A stretch of DNA of 64,000 bases, from positions 1 through 64,000 of the forward strand of contig UQEY01000002.1 of assembly GCA_900540235.1 (NCBI GenBank), in the 5' to 3' direction. A program made the position numbers and the translations under genes. The notes below the pieces were generated by a model. It saw nothing but the letters and a program-made list of their open reading frames with translations, did no database searches and was not told the origin of the DNA. Source of the stretch: an uncultured Eubacteriales bacterium (GTDB taxonomy: Bacteria; Bacillota; Clostridia; Oscillospirales; Acutalibacteraceae). This document shows, piece by piece, positions 1 to 7,912 of this stretch (positions are counted from its first letter, which is position 1; each line of letters begins with the position of its first letter).

Positions 1-58
1 ATTATTCTACGCCCCTTCTAGGGGCAGAGCCTGTAAGGCATCCTTCTAGGAATTTGCA

Positions 59-80
59 AACCACTAGTTTACTAGTGGTT
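59..80 (-). terminator. hairpin at 3' end of anti-sigma gene
   Basis: A perfect 10-bp inverted repeat (AACCACTAGT / ACTAGTGGTT with a 2-base loop) overlaps the stop codon of the anti-sigma gene. The minus strand after it is not strongly T-rich, so it is a weak terminator candidate or an mRNA-stabilising hairpin. Two more short palindromes, around GCCCCT-AGGGGC (11-25) and TCCT-AGGA (41-51), lie just beyond. Confidence 0.4.
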
Positions 81-957
81 ATGATTTAATTTCAACTTCG
101 TTGATTCTGCCGACACCGTCATTATCAAATTCAATATTAAACCCACGCTTTATAACCGAACCGTCTTTGTATTCAACAGTCACGATTACCGTGTCTTTCA
201 AATCGCTGAGTTTAATTTCATCGGTTTCGCTGAGATATGAGCCTAAATATGTCAAATCCCAAGTAAAGCTGTTGCCGAAATTAATTTCTTTTTTGAACTT
301 ACCGTTTGAGAATGAGCATACACCGCTGTCATATGACTTTTGTAGCTTATCTCCGGTTATTTCAACTTTTCTTGCGTCTTTATACCAATTACCCATATCG
401 TCGTCAAATACCGCTACAGAAAGCTCGGCGTATTTGTTTTTATTTTCGATGGTTAATTTTTTTACATCTTCAATGTTACCGACATTAACCGTAAAGTCAC
501 CGCTTGACAATGTGTAAAAATCATACTCTTTGCCTGATTTTTCATTTGTTGCCGTGCTTGAGCCGGACCTTACTGACGCCGTGTAGTCATCCTTGCCTAA
601 TTTTTCGGCATCATCCAAAAGCTCTTGCTTGTCTTTTTGCCACTTGCTCATAGCTTCTTTGGTGTCATCGGCAATATAAACTTGATAGGAAAAATCTTGC
701 GGCGTAGCTTTTTTTATGCTTGCAACCTCATTCGCATTTGCCACATATATTCCGACGCTTGCCTTGTCACTTACAGAATAATTTATGCCGAAACCGCCGC
801 CGATGACCAAAGCAAATGCCATGGCACAAGCAAGAACTTTTTTTGAAATACCGGTGCTTTTTAGCTTTTTATTTGCGGTTATATCATATAAATTATCTAT
901 TGTTTTGTTTGAAACATAAAGCTGATTGTAAGCATTTTTATATTCGTTATTTCTCAT
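79..957 (-). CDS. probable membrane-anchored anti-sigma factor
   Basis: About 292 residues. The N-terminal ~40 residues are polar and cytosolic, followed by one hydrophobic segment (about residues 41-61, rich in Ala, Val, Ile and Gly) and a long, Lys/Asp-rich extracytoplasmic part with no domain I can name. I start at the second ATG (957): GGAG lies 9 bases upstream of it but directly abuts the first ATG (966). The start overlaps the 3' end of the upstream ECF sigma gene by 11 bases, so the two are translationally coupled. Position next to an ECF sigma gene and the single-TM topology suggest an anti-sigma factor that holds that sigma at the membrane. No zinc-binding HxxxCxxC motif is seen, so it is not a classic ZAS-type anti-sigma. 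Confidence 0.65.
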   Translation of the reverse strand: MRNNEYKNAYNQLYVSNKTIDNLYDITANKKLKSTGISKKVLACAMAFALVIGGGFGINYSVSDKASVGIYVANANEVASIKKATPQDFSYQVYIADDTKEAMSKWQKDKQELLDDAEKLGKDDYTASVRSGSSTATNEKSGKEYDFYTLSSGDFTVNVGNIEDVKKLTIENKNKYAELSVAVFDDDMGNWYKDARKVEITGDKLQKSYDSGVCSFSNGKFKKEINFGNSFTWDLTYLGSYLSETDEIKLSDLKDTVIVTVEYKDGSVIKRGFNIEFDNDGVGRINEVEIKS

Positions 958-1429
958 AATCGTCATCTCCCAATTTAACTTTTAGTTTTTGCCTTGCCCG
1001 TGAAAGCCTTGTTTTAACGGCTGATTCTTTGATATTTAAAAGCTTTGCTATTTCATTTATTTGCAAATCTTCAAAGTAAAACAGATGAATAACCGTTCTT
1101 TGATTTTTAGGTAATGACATAACGGCTTTAATCAAATCAATATCCTGTGTGTTGTCAATGTTTGAAAGATTAATTGCTTCTTCAAGCGGCACATTTCTTT
1201 TCCTAAAATGAAGCCTTAATAAATCTTTGCTCTCGTTTATGCACACTTTCGTAAGCCATTTTGCCATATGCTCGTCGGAGTTGAATTCTTTTTTGCAGTT
1301 CCAAAGTTTTAAATATACATTTTGAAGTATATCTTCTGCGTCTGCCTGATTTTTGGTGAACGACAAAGCAATTAAGTACAGCCTTTGGCTCTGCGTTCTT
1401 ACACATTCGTTAAATTTCGATTCAGTCAT
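947..1429 (-). CDS. ECF-type RNA polymerase sigma factor
   Basis: 160 residues, the usual length for a two-domain ECF sigma. Region 2 spans about residues 10-75 (the ALSFTKNQADAEDILQNVYLK stretch is region 2.1-2.2, and the following W-rich part is the -10 recognition region). Region 4 spans about residues 105-155, with a helix-turn-helix around INEIAKLLNIKESAVKTRLS. It should direct RNA polymerase to a small set of promoters in response to an envelope or extracellular signal relayed by the overlapping downstream anti-sigma gene. A promoter of ECF type lies about 42 bases upstream (1471-1499), which suggests autoregulation. The start ATG is preceded by GAGGTGAC. Family assignment is firm; the signal and the targets cannot be read from sequence. 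Confidence 0.9.
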   Translation of the reverse strand: MTESKFNECVRTQSQRLYLIALSFTKNQADAEDILQNVYLKLWNCKKEFNSDEHMAKWLTKVCINESKDLLRLHFRKRNVPLEEAINLSNIDNTQDIDLIKAVMSLPKNQRTVIHLFYFEDLQINEIAKLLNIKESAVKTRLSRARQKLKVKLGDDDYEK

Positions 1430-1470
1430 TATGTCACCTCACATCTTTTTTGAAAGGTCCTTTCACTTTA

Positions 1471-1499
1471 GTAACGGCTGAAGTTGGGAAAAGGTTACA
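1471..1499 (-). promoter_or_regulatory. candidate ECF-sigma autoregulatory promoter
   Basis: On the minus strand TGTAACC (1499-1493) is followed after a 17-base spacer by CGTTAC (1476-1471), about 42 bases before the sigma ATG. An AAC-containing -35 and a CGT -10 are the hallmark of ECF promoters, and no good sigma-A promoter is seen in the same place. This is inference from pattern and position. Confidence 0.55.
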
Positions 1500-1539
1500 T
1501 ATTTTGCTAAAATATAAAAAAGTAGAATGTTGAGATAGT

Positions 1540-1800
1540 GAGATAAATTTTGTATTTTGCGAGTGGGTGCTGTACTTTAATCTCACTCACTACGAAACAG
1601 TTCCCCGAACTGTTTCTCCCAAATTTGTTGCTCCTTAAAGTCTCCAAATTTGGAGTCTCGTGTCTCTTGTGCTTGTGCACAATTCACTCCTCCGAGCAAA
1701 AGACAAAAAGTGCCAAAAATAGCTTGAACTCGATGTTCAAGCTATTTTTCAAATAGTAATTACAATGCTTACGGCAAGAGCAAGCCCTTGCCCTACGAAT
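1540..1800. other. palindrome-rich intergenic block, possible structured RNA or repeat
   Basis: This block lies in the 460-base gap between the sigma gene and tRNA-Ser. It holds no convincing gene. It contains a 10-bp stem with a CCC loop (1594-1616), a perfect 14-base palindrome CTCCAAATTTGGAG (1642-1655), a perfect 15-bp stem AAAAATAGCTTGAAC / its complement with a 5-base loop (1715-1749), and GGCAAG...CTTGCC (1773-1792). The 15-bp hairpin ends in T5 on both strands, so it could terminate transcription either way. A 68-codon open frame across it (1550-1756) has no ribosome binding site and low-complexity Leu/Ser/Phe content, so I do not call it. A dispersed repeat or an unrecognised ncRNA are both possible. 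Confidence 0.4.
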
Positions 1801-1858
1801 TGTCTATCTGCATTTTAATAATTCGGCACGGTTTAGCCACTATATCAGCATTCTGTAT

Positions 1859-1890
1859 AAAAAAAGAACTACACTAAAAAGTGTAGTTCT
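1859..1890 (-). terminator. rho-independent terminator of tRNA-Ser(TGA)
   Basis: A perfect 10-bp stem (AGAACTACAC / GTGTAGTTCT, 6-base loop) is followed on the minus strand by a run of seven T. It begins 3 bases after the encoded CCA of the tRNA. Confidence 0.85.
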
Positions 1891-1892
1891 CT

Positions 1893-1981
1893 TGGCGCAG
1901 AGGGTGGGATTCGAACCCACGCGCCCTTTCGGACAAACGGTTTTCAAGACCGCCTCGTTATGACCACTTCGATACCTCTGC
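1893..1981 (-). tRNA. tRNA-Ser (anticodon TGA)
   Basis: An 89-base cloverleaf with an encoded CCA. The acceptor stem is GCAGAGG/CCTCTGC with discriminator G, which is right for serine. The anticodon stem-loop is GCGGT-CTTGAAA-ACCGT, giving anticodon TGA. A long variable arm and the T-loop TTCGAAT complete a class II tRNA. Single gene with its own promoter (1997-2025) and terminator (1859-1890). Confidence 0.95.
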
Positions 1982-1996
1982 GTTTGGTGCTTGTAA

Positions 1997-2025
1997 ATAG
2001 TACCACACAGAAAATGAAATGTCAA
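1997..2025 (-). promoter_or_regulatory. sigma-A promoter of tRNA-Ser(TGA)
   Basis: On the minus strand TTGACA (2025-2020), a 17-base spacer and TACTAT (2002-1997), ending about 16 bases before the 5' end of the tRNA. Confidence 0.7.
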
Positions 2026-2054
2026 GACTTTTTTAAAACTTTTTTGCTATTATT

Positions 2055-2093
2055 TAAAAATAAAAACAGAGCCGGCAAAAGCAGACTCTGTTT
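2055..2093 (-). terminator. terminator after the zinc-ribbon gene
   Basis: AAACAGAG (2064-2071) pairs with CTCTGTTT (2086-2093); on the minus strand the stem runs into a T-rich tail. It separates the zinc-ribbon gene from tRNA-Ser. Confidence 0.65.
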
Positions 2094-2108
2094 CTATGTA
2101 AAAATTAA

Positions 2109-2381
2109 TTATGCATTTTCTTCCTGCATTTTAGCAAAGCACTCACTGCAATAAACAGGGCGGTCGCCGGTTGGCTGGAACGGAACTTTACATTCCTTTC
2201 CGCAAGAAGCGCATACAGCGTCGTGATATTCACGAACGGCATGCTTTCTCTTGTCACGACATTCCTTGCATCTCTGCGGTTCGTTTGTAAAACCTTTCTC
2301 TGCATAAAATTCTTGTTCGCCTGCGGTGAAAACGAATTCGTTGCCACAATCTTTGCAGACTAATGTTTTGTCCTCGTACAT
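2109..2381 (-). CDS. small zinc-ribbon protein (zf-trcl-like)
   Basis: 90 residues with four CxxC pairs: CKDC near residue 9, CKEC near residue 38, CASC near residue 57 and CSEC near residue 78. This arrangement gives two zinc ribbons and matches the small 'probable zinc-ribbon domain' proteins common in Clostridia. The protein is cytosolic, with no signal peptide or membrane segment. Its function is not established; binding of nucleic acid or protein is a reasonable guess only. AGAGGTG precedes the ATG. It follows the SigH-like sigma gene by 12 bases in the same direction, so the two are probably cotranscribed, and a terminator follows at 2055-2093. Confidence 0.8.
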   Translation of the reverse strand: MYEDKTLVCKDCGNEFVFTAGEQEFYAEKGFTNEPQRCKECRDKRKHAVREYHDAVCASCGKECKVPFQPTGDRPVYCSECFAKMQEENA

Positions 2382-2393
2382 TTTTTACACCTC

Positions 2394-2984
2394 TTAATTA
2401 TATTTGTCGGTTTTAAAATTTACGGCAGCCAACTTCTTCTTGATTCGTTGAAGGGCATTGTCAACCGATTTAGGTGTTTTGCTTAATCTATTGGCTATTT
2501 CATTGTAGTTGCAACCGACAATGTGTAACCTTAAAACTTCGTTTTCATAATCAGAAAGGTTCTCTTTTAAGATTTTAGCTAACATTGAAACACTTTCACC
2601 GGCGATATAATAGTCTTCTGCGCTTATGCTTCCGTGCTGCTCGGGAATTTCCTCCTCGGCATATTCAATGACTTGTGATTGCGGTATGTCCTTTTGCCTG
2701 GTGAATTTTTTTAAAGCAGTTTGAATGGAATTGTTAATGCAGGTAGCAGCATAAGTTTTAAATGAAGTACCGTTGTTTTTGTCAAATGTTTTTATTGCCG
2801 CAAGTAAACCTATCATACCTTCTTGAACAATATCATCGTATTCAAGTGATGAATTTGTATACTTGCTTGCAATCGCTTCAACAAGTGTACGGTTTTGAAC
2901 GATTAAAACTTCCGCTTGCTTATTATCGCCTGATTTTGCATTTGAAAGAATCGTGTCGTTTGAGATTTTGCCGTTAACTGACAT
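2394..2984 (-). CDS. SigH-like RNA polymerase sigma factor
   Basis: 196 residues. Region 2 is clear at about residues 28-95: the YDDIVQEGMIGLLAAIKTFD stretch is the typical sigma region 2.2, and the following AATCINNSI part is region 2.3-2.4. Region 4 at about residues 140-185 carries a helix-turn-helix (CNYNEIANRLSKTPKSVDNAL). The size and the absence of regions 1 and 3 place it in the SigH/sigma-30 group of alternative sigma factors, which in Bacillus drives entry into sporulation and competence. No sporulation gene lies in the window, so the regulon here is unknown. GGGAG sits 8 bases before the ATG, and a sigma-A promoter lies at 3009-3037. Confidence 0.8.
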   Translation of the reverse strand: MSVNGKISNDTILSNAKSGDNKQAEVLIVQNRTLVEAIASKYTNSSLEYDDIVQEGMIGLLAAIKTFDKNNGTSFKTYAATCINNSIQTALKKFTRQKDIPQSQVIEYAEEEIPEQHGSISAEDYYIAGESVSMLAKILKENLSDYENEVLRLHIVGCNYNEIANRLSKTPKSVDNALQRIKKKLAAVNFKTDKYN

Positions 2985-3008
2985 AATTACTCTCCCACCT
3001 TAGATTAA

Positions 3009-3037
3009 ATAATAGCAAATAATTTGAAAATAGTCAA
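3009..3037 (-). promoter_or_regulatory. sigma-A promoter of the SigH-like gene
   Basis: On the minus strand TTGACT (3037-3032), a 17-base spacer and TATTAT (3014-3009), about 25 bases upstream of the start codon. Confidence 0.7.
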
Positions 3038-3093
3038 CAAAAATTATAAATAAATTTCAAAAAAATTCAACAAAACTACTAAATACTGCAAAA

Positions 3094-3133
3094 TATGCTC
3101 GAATTTTGCTGATTTTGACAAAATCCGAGCATA
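3094..3133 (-). terminator. hairpin terminator after ychF
   Basis: A long stem with one mismatch: TATGCTCG-A-ATTTTG (3094-3108) against CAAAAT-C-CGAGCATA (3119-3133). On the minus strand it is followed by TTTTGCAGTATTT, a moderate U-tract, and it starts 7 bases after the ychF stop codon. Confidence 0.65.
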
Positions 3134-3139
3134 CTGAAA

Positions 3140-4234
3140 TTAAACATTAAATCTGAAAAGGACGATATCTCCGTCTTTCATTACATATTCCTTGCCCTCT
3201 GAGCGAACAAGTCCTTTTTCTTTAGCAACGGTCATACTTCCGCATTCCATCAAATCGTCAAAAGAAACAACTTCCGCTCTGATGAAACCTCTTTCAAAGT
3301 CGGTATGAATTTTACCCGCTGCCTGCGGCGCTTTTGTGCCTTTCTTAATTGTCCATGCTCTTACTTCCGGCTTGCCTGCGGTGAGGTATGAAATCAAACC
3401 GAGGAGCGAGTAACTTTTTTTGATAAGTCTGTCAAGACCGCTTTTCTCTAAACCCATATCTGCAAGGAAAAGCGCTTTTTCTTCATCGTCAAGCTGAGCG
3501 ATTTCCGCTTCCATTTCAGCGCAGATAGGGAGCGTTTCGGCACCTTCGGCTTCTGCGATTTCTTCAACGGCTTTATAATACTTGTTGTTTTCAATTCCGT
3601 CAATAAAATCATTTTCGCCCATATTGCAAGCGTAAATAACAGGCTTGATTGTAAGAAGTGAAACATCTTTTAAATATTCTTGCTCTTCTTCGCTTATTTC
3701 TACGCTTCTTGCTGTTTTGCCTTGCTCCATTTCAGTTGCAAGCCTTTCAAGAAATTCAACTTCTCCTGCAAGCTTCTTGTCGCCTTTCATAGCTTTCTTT
3801 CTTGAATCGATTCTTCTTGTAAGAATGTCAAGGTCGGAAAGTACAAGTTCAAGATTTATTGTGTCAATATCTCTCGCCGGGTCAACACTGCCGTCAACAT
3901 GGGTAATGTCGTCGTTTTCAAAGCAACGAACAACATGGATAATAGCGTCAACCTCTCTTATGTGCGAAAGGAACTTGTTTCCGAGACCCTCGCCTTGAGC
4001 CGCACCTTTAACAAGACCTGCAATGTCAACAAACTCTATGGTGGCAGGAGTGAACTTGTCAGGGTGATACATCTCGGCAAGCTTGTCAAGCCTTTCGTCA
4101 GGTACGCTTACCATACCTACATTCGGTTCAATAGTACAAAACGGATAATTGGCACTTTGAGCACCTGCGTTTGTAATAGCGTTAAATAATGTGCTTTTGC
4201 CGACATTAGGCAAACCGACAATACCAAGCTTCAT
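3140..4234 (-). CDS. ychF: redox-regulated ATPase/GTPase YchF (Obg family)
   Basis: 364 residues, matching the family's ~363. G1 P-loop GLPNVGKST at about residues 6-14, then the TPATIEFVDIAGLVKGAAQGEG switch region, then a helical insert, and a C-terminal TGS domain ending in KDGDIVLFRFNV. YchF is a P-loop NTPase that binds the ribosome and hydrolyses ATP in preference to GTP; it is linked to translation and stress responses. I start at 4234 because AAAGGAG stands 8 bases upstream; the open frame continues 13 codons further without a ribosome site. It is divergent from ilvB across a 172-base gap. Confidence 0.95.
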   Translation of the reverse strand: MKLGIVGLPNVGKSTLFNAITNAGAQSANYPFCTIEPNVGMVSVPDERLDKLAEMYHPDKFTPATIEFVDIAGLVKGAAQGEGLGNKFLSHIREVDAIIHVVRCFENDDITHVDGSVDPARDIDTINLELVLSDLDILTRRIDSRKKAMKGDKKLAGEVEFLERLATEMEQGKTARSVEISEEEQEYLKDVSLLTIKPVIYACNMGENDFIDGIENNKYYKAVEEIAEAEGAETLPICAEMEAEIAQLDDEEKALFLADMGLEKSGLDRLIKKSYSLLGLISYLTAGKPEVRAWTIKKGTKAPQAAGKIHTDFERGFIRAEVVSFDDLMECGSMTVAKEKGLVRSEGKEYVMKDGDIVLFRFNV

Positions 4235-4325
4235 ATATATTCTCCTTTGGTCGTTTAAATTAATTCCTATCAAGTATATAACAAAAATATTCTTTTTACA
4301 AGTGTAATTTATCTTATTTTATTTC

Positions 4326-4354
4326 TTGACATTGTTTGATAAATAATATATTAT
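4326..4354 (+). promoter_or_regulatory. sigma-A promoter of ilvB-ilvN-leuC-leuD
   Basis: TTGACA (4326-4331), a 17-base spacer and TATTAT (4349-4354). Only about 45 bases of leader separate it from ilvB, too short for a T-box or a classical leader-peptide attenuator. Confidence 0.75.
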
Positions 4355-4406
4355 ATCTTTAATATTTTTTTAGATATCAATTTTGTAGCAAAAGGAGAGA
4401 GGGAAT

Positions 4407-6071
4407 ATGAAGCTTAACGGCTCCCAAATCGTTCTTGAAGTATTAAAAGAACAGGGTGTAGACACTATTTTCGGTTACCCCGGCGGAACGATTCTCAACA
4501 TTTTCGATGAATTATATAAATACGGCGATACATTTAAGCATATCTTAACTGCTCACGAACAGGGTGCTTCTCATGCTGCCGACGGTTATGCAAGAGCTAC
4601 CGGCAAGGTCGGTGTTTGCTTTGCAACATCGGGCCCGGGCGCTACTAACCTTGTTACCGGTATCGCTACCGCATATATGGACTCTGTTCCTATTGTGGCT
4701 ATTACTTGTAACTATGCAACTTCCGGTCTTGGCAGAGATTCGTTTCAGGAGGTTGATATTTGCGGTATAACAATGCCGATTACAAAGCATAACTTCCAGG
4801 TTAAGGATGTTAACGACCTTGCAGACACTATTCGCCGTGCATTTTCAATAGCTCAAAGCGGAAGAAAAGGTCCTGTACTCATCGATATTCCAAAGGATAT
4901 CACTTCTGACGAGTGCGAATATACACCTATGCCTAAGGTTGAACCTGAAAAGGCTAAGCTTCCAAAGGATAGCTGCGTTAAGCGTGCTGTTGAACTTATC
5001 AGGAACGCTAAAAAGCCTCTTATCTATGTTGGCGGCGGTGCTGTTCTTTCAAACTGCGGCGAAGATTTAATTACTTTTGCAGAAAAGATTGACGCTCCCG
5101 TTGCTTCAAGCCTTATGGGTCTTGGCGCATTCCCTTATGATAACCCGCTTCATCTCGGTCTTATCGGTATGCACGGCCATTTTGAATGTAACAAGGCAGC
5201 TCACGACTGCGATGTTCTTATCACTTGCGGCGCTCGTTTTTCAGACCGTGTTGCAGGTAACAGAAAGAAATTTGCTCCTAATGCGGAAATTTTACATATA
5301 GATATCGATTCGGCTGAAATGGATAAAAATATCGTTTCAAACTATCATCTTCGTGGCGACCTTGCCGATGTTCTCCCTATCCTTACAAGGGAGATTGAGC
5401 AGCTTGACCACAGCGAGTGGAGAGCGGAGATTGAAGGCTTCCGCCGTCCGTTTAAGCAGCTTCAAATCGGCGATTATGTTAACCCTCAAACTCTTATTGA
5501 AAAGATTGACGCCGCAACACCGGACGATACAATCGTTGTAACGGATGTAGGTCAGCACCAGCTTTGGGCAGCTCAGTTTTATAAGTTTAAGTATCCGAGA
5601 ACACTCCTTTCTTCAGGCGGTCTTGGCACTATGGGTTATTCAATGGGCGCTTCTATAGGCGGTCAGTTCGGTCAGCCTGATAAGACTGTTGTTATGTTTG
5701 CAGGTGACGGCGGTTTCCATATGAACCTTTCAGAACTTGCTACTATGCGTTCTTATGATGTTCCCGTTAAGATGTTTATTATGAATAATACCGTTTTGGG
5801 TATGGTTCGTCAGTGGCAGAAACTTTTCTATGACAGCCGTTTTTCCGATACCGACCCGCACAGAGCTACCGATTTTGTTAAAGTTGCTGAGGGCTTTGGT
5901 ATTAAAGCACTTCGTATCAGCACCAATGACGATATCGACGCTGTTCTTAAAGAAACATTTGAATATAACGGTCCTGTTCTTGTTGATTGCAGAATCAGTC
6001 CTGATTCCAATGTTCTTCCTATGATTCCGCCGGGCGGTGCTCATACCGATATTATTGAGGAATTTAAGTAA
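4407..6071 (+). CDS. ilvB: acetolactate synthase, large (catalytic) subunit
   Basis: 554 residues. It condenses pyruvate with pyruvate or 2-oxobutyrate, the first shared step of valine, leucine and isoleucine synthesis, using thiamine diphosphate. The N-terminal TPP-binding pyrimidine domain carries GYPGGTILNIFDEL and the catalytic Glu of AHEQGASHAADGYAR (about residue 51). The central FAD-type domain and a C-terminal pyrophosphate domain with GDGGFHMN (about residue 433) followed by NN complete the fold. AAAGGAG precedes the ATG. The small subunit ilvN follows after 13 bases and leuC-leuD follow that. The start is clear, and nothing is missing from the family pattern. Confidence 0.95.
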   Translation: MKLNGSQIVLEVLKEQGVDTIFGYPGGTILNIFDELYKYGDTFKHILTAHEQGASHAADGYARATGKVGVCFATSGPGATNLVTGIATAYMDSVPIVAITCNYATSGLGRDSFQEVDICGITMPITKHNFQVKDVNDLADTIRRAFSIAQSGRKGPVLIDIPKDITSDECEYTPMPKVEPEKAKLPKDSCVKRAVELIRNAKKPLIYVGGGAVLSNCGEDLITFAEKIDAPVASSLMGLGAFPYDNPLHLGLIGMHGHFECNKAAHDCDVLITCGARFSDRVAGNRKKFAPNAEILHIDIDSAEMDKNIVSNYHLRGDLADVLPILTREIEQLDHSEWRAEIEGFRRPFKQLQIGDYVNPQTLIEKIDAATPDDTIVVTDVGQHQLWAAQFYKFKYPRTLLSSGGLGTMGYSMGASIGGQFGQPDKTVVMFAGDGGFHMNLSELATMRSYDVPVKMFIMNNTVLGMVRQWQKLFYDSRFSDTDPHRATDFVKVAEGFGIKALRISTNDDIDAVLKETFEYNGPVLVDCRISPDSNVLPMIPPGGAHTDIIEEFK

Positions 6072-6084
6072 GGAGGTAACTGAA

Positions 6085-6594
6085 ATGAAAGAAAAATTAG
6101 TATTGTCAGTTCTTGTTGATAACGAAAGTGGCGTACTTCAAAGAGTTGCCAGCCTTTTTTCAAGAAGAAGTTATAATATTTCATCTTTAACCGTTAGTGA
6201 AACCGAGGATGAAAAGTTTTCCCGTATGACTATTGAAACCGAAACCGAGCCTGAAAATGTAAGGCAGATTAAAGCTCAGCTTTTAAAGCTTGAAATTGTT
6301 AAGAAAGTTGCCGAGTTGAAGCAGGATAATTCTGTTTCATCGGAACTTTTGCTCGTTAAGGTTCACGCTCAGGGTATAGAGCAGAAAAATGCGCTTCTTG
6401 CTCTTAACGCTCGTTGGGGTGCTCGTGTGCTTGATGTTTCAAAAACTACCATTACATTTGAATTTACTGGTCTTGGCAGCACTATTGATATGTTTATTGA
6501 AGATATTGAAAATGACTTTACCGTTGTTGAACTTGCCCGTACAGGTATCACCTCTCTCGCAAGGGGCGAAGGCTCGTTCACAGACGATATATAA
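6085..6594 (+). CDS. ilvN: acetolactate synthase, small (regulatory) subunit
   Basis: 169 residues, typical of the long bacterial IlvN/IlvH type. The N-terminal ACT domain (about residues 4-77, with VLVDNESGVLQRVASLFSRR) binds branched-chain amino acids and gives feedback control of IlvB; a C-terminal ALS_ss_C-like domain ends in ELARTGITSLARG. I start at 6085 because AAGGAGG lies 8 bases upstream; the longer frame to 6037 would begin inside ilvB. The ribosome site overlaps the ilvB stop codon, so translation of the two subunits is likely coupled. Confidence 0.93.
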   Translation: MKEKLVLSVLVDNESGVLQRVASLFSRRSYNISSLTVSETEDEKFSRMTIETETEPENVRQIKAQLLKLEIVKKVAELKQDNSVSSELLLVKVHAQGIEQKNALLALNARWGARVLDVSKTTITFEFTGLGSTIDMFIEDIENDFTVVELARTGITSLARGEGSFTDDI

Positions 6595-6640
6595 TAGTAA
6601 AAATATACTATTTATTAACTTATAGGAAAAAGGTGATTTT

Positions 6641-7900
6641 ATGAGTATGACTATGACTCAAAAAATATTAGCTAATCACGCAGGTCTTGACAGCGTTGTT
6701 GCCGGTCAGCTTATCGAAGCAAAGCTTGATATGGTTCTCGGTAACGATGTTACTTCGCCTGTTGCTATTAACGAAATGACCAAATTCGGCAAGAATTCGG
6801 TTTTTGATAAAACTAAAATTTCACTTGTTATGGACCATTTTACTCCAAATAAGGATATTCAATCTGCTCAAAACTGTAAGCAGGTTAGGGAATTTGCAAA
6901 GAAATACGATATTACTCATTATTATGATGTTGGCAATATGGGTATTGAACACGCACTTTTGCCTGAGCAGGGTGTTGTTACCTGCGGAGACTGTATTATC
7001 GGTGCAGACTCTCACACTTGTACATACGGTGCGCTCGGCGCATTTTCAACCGGTGTCGGTTCAACCGATATGGCAGCAGGTATGGTAACAGGCAAGGCTT
7101 GGTTCAAAGTTCCGTCTGCTATTAAAGTTGTAATTATAGGCAAAAAAGCATCTTGCATCAGCGGTAAGGATGTAGTTCTTCATCTTATCGGTGAAATCGG
7201 TGTTGACGGTGCTCTTTATAAGTCGCTTGAATTTACCGGCGACGGTATTAAGGAACTTTCTATGGATGACCGTCTTTGCATTTCAAATATGGCTATCGAA
7301 TGTGGTGCTAAAAACGGCATTTTCCCTGTTGACGATATTACTCTTGAATATGTTAAGGGCAGAAGCGAGCGCCCTTATGAAGTATATGAAGCAGACGAGG
7401 ACGCAGAGTATGACAGCGTTGTAACTATCGATTTGTCAACTCTTGAGCCTACTGTCGCTTGCCCTCATTTGCCTGAAAATACTAAGACTGTTAACGAACT
7501 TTCCGACATTAAGATTGACCAGGTAGTTATCGGTTCTTGCACCAACGGCAGAATTGAGGATATGCGCACTGCCGCCGCAATTATTAAGGGCAAGAAGATT
7601 GCAGACGGTGTTCGCTGCATTGTTATCCCTGCTACTCAAAATGTTTATCTTCAGTGTATTAAAGAGGGCATTGCCGAAGCTTTTGTTGAAGCCGGAGCAA
7701 TAGTTTCAACTCCTACTTGCGGTCCTTGCCTCGGCGGTCATATGGGCATTTTGGCTTCGGGCGAAGTTGCAGTTTCAACTTCAAACCGTAATTTTGTAGG
7801 TAGAATGGGTCATGTTGATTCAAAAATTTATCTTGCGTCACCTGCCGTAGCCGCCGCTTCAGCAATTAAAGGCTATATTGCAGACCCAAGAGAATTATAA
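6641..7900 (+). CDS. leuC: 3-isopropylmalate dehydratase, large subunit
   Basis: 419 residues, the short aconitase-type LeuC found in Clostridia and archaea. It isomerises 2-isopropylmalate to 3-isopropylmalate in leucine synthesis. The three [4Fe-4S] cysteine ligands are visible: SCTNGR (about residue 300) and CGPC (about residues 360 and 363). The substrate motif GADSHTCTYGALGAFSTGVG is near residue 123. Homoaconitase is an alternative in this family, but pairing with leuD and ilvBN supports leucine. AGGAAAAAGGTG precedes the ATG, 46 bases after ilvN. Confidence 0.93.
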   Translation: MSMTMTQKILANHAGLDSVVAGQLIEAKLDMVLGNDVTSPVAINEMTKFGKNSVFDKTKISLVMDHFTPNKDIQSAQNCKQVREFAKKYDITHYYDVGNMGIEHALLPEQGVVTCGDCIIGADSHTCTYGALGAFSTGVGSTDMAAGMVTGKAWFKVPSAIKVVIIGKKASCISGKDVVLHLIGEIGVDGALYKSLEFTGDGIKELSMDDRLCISNMAIECGAKNGIFPVDDITLEYVKGRSERPYEVYEADEDAEYDSVVTIDLSTLEPTVACPHLPENTKTVNELSDIKIDQVVIGSCTNGRIEDMRTAAAIIKGKKIADGVRCIVIPATQNVYLQCIKEGIAEAFVEAGAIVSTPTCGPCLGGHMGILASGEVAVSTSNRNFVGRMGHVDSKIYLASPAVAAASAIKGYIADPREL

Positions 7901-7912
7901 GGAGGCAGCATT

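Noticed and set aside
1550..1756. 68-codon open frame on the plus strand in the palindrome-rich block
   Set aside because: No ribosome site, low-complexity Leu/Ser/Phe content, and it crosses three palindromes.
4355..4406. T-box or leader attenuator before ilvB
   Set aside because: Only about 50 bases between the promoter and the start; no specifier stem or TGGNACCGCG element seen.
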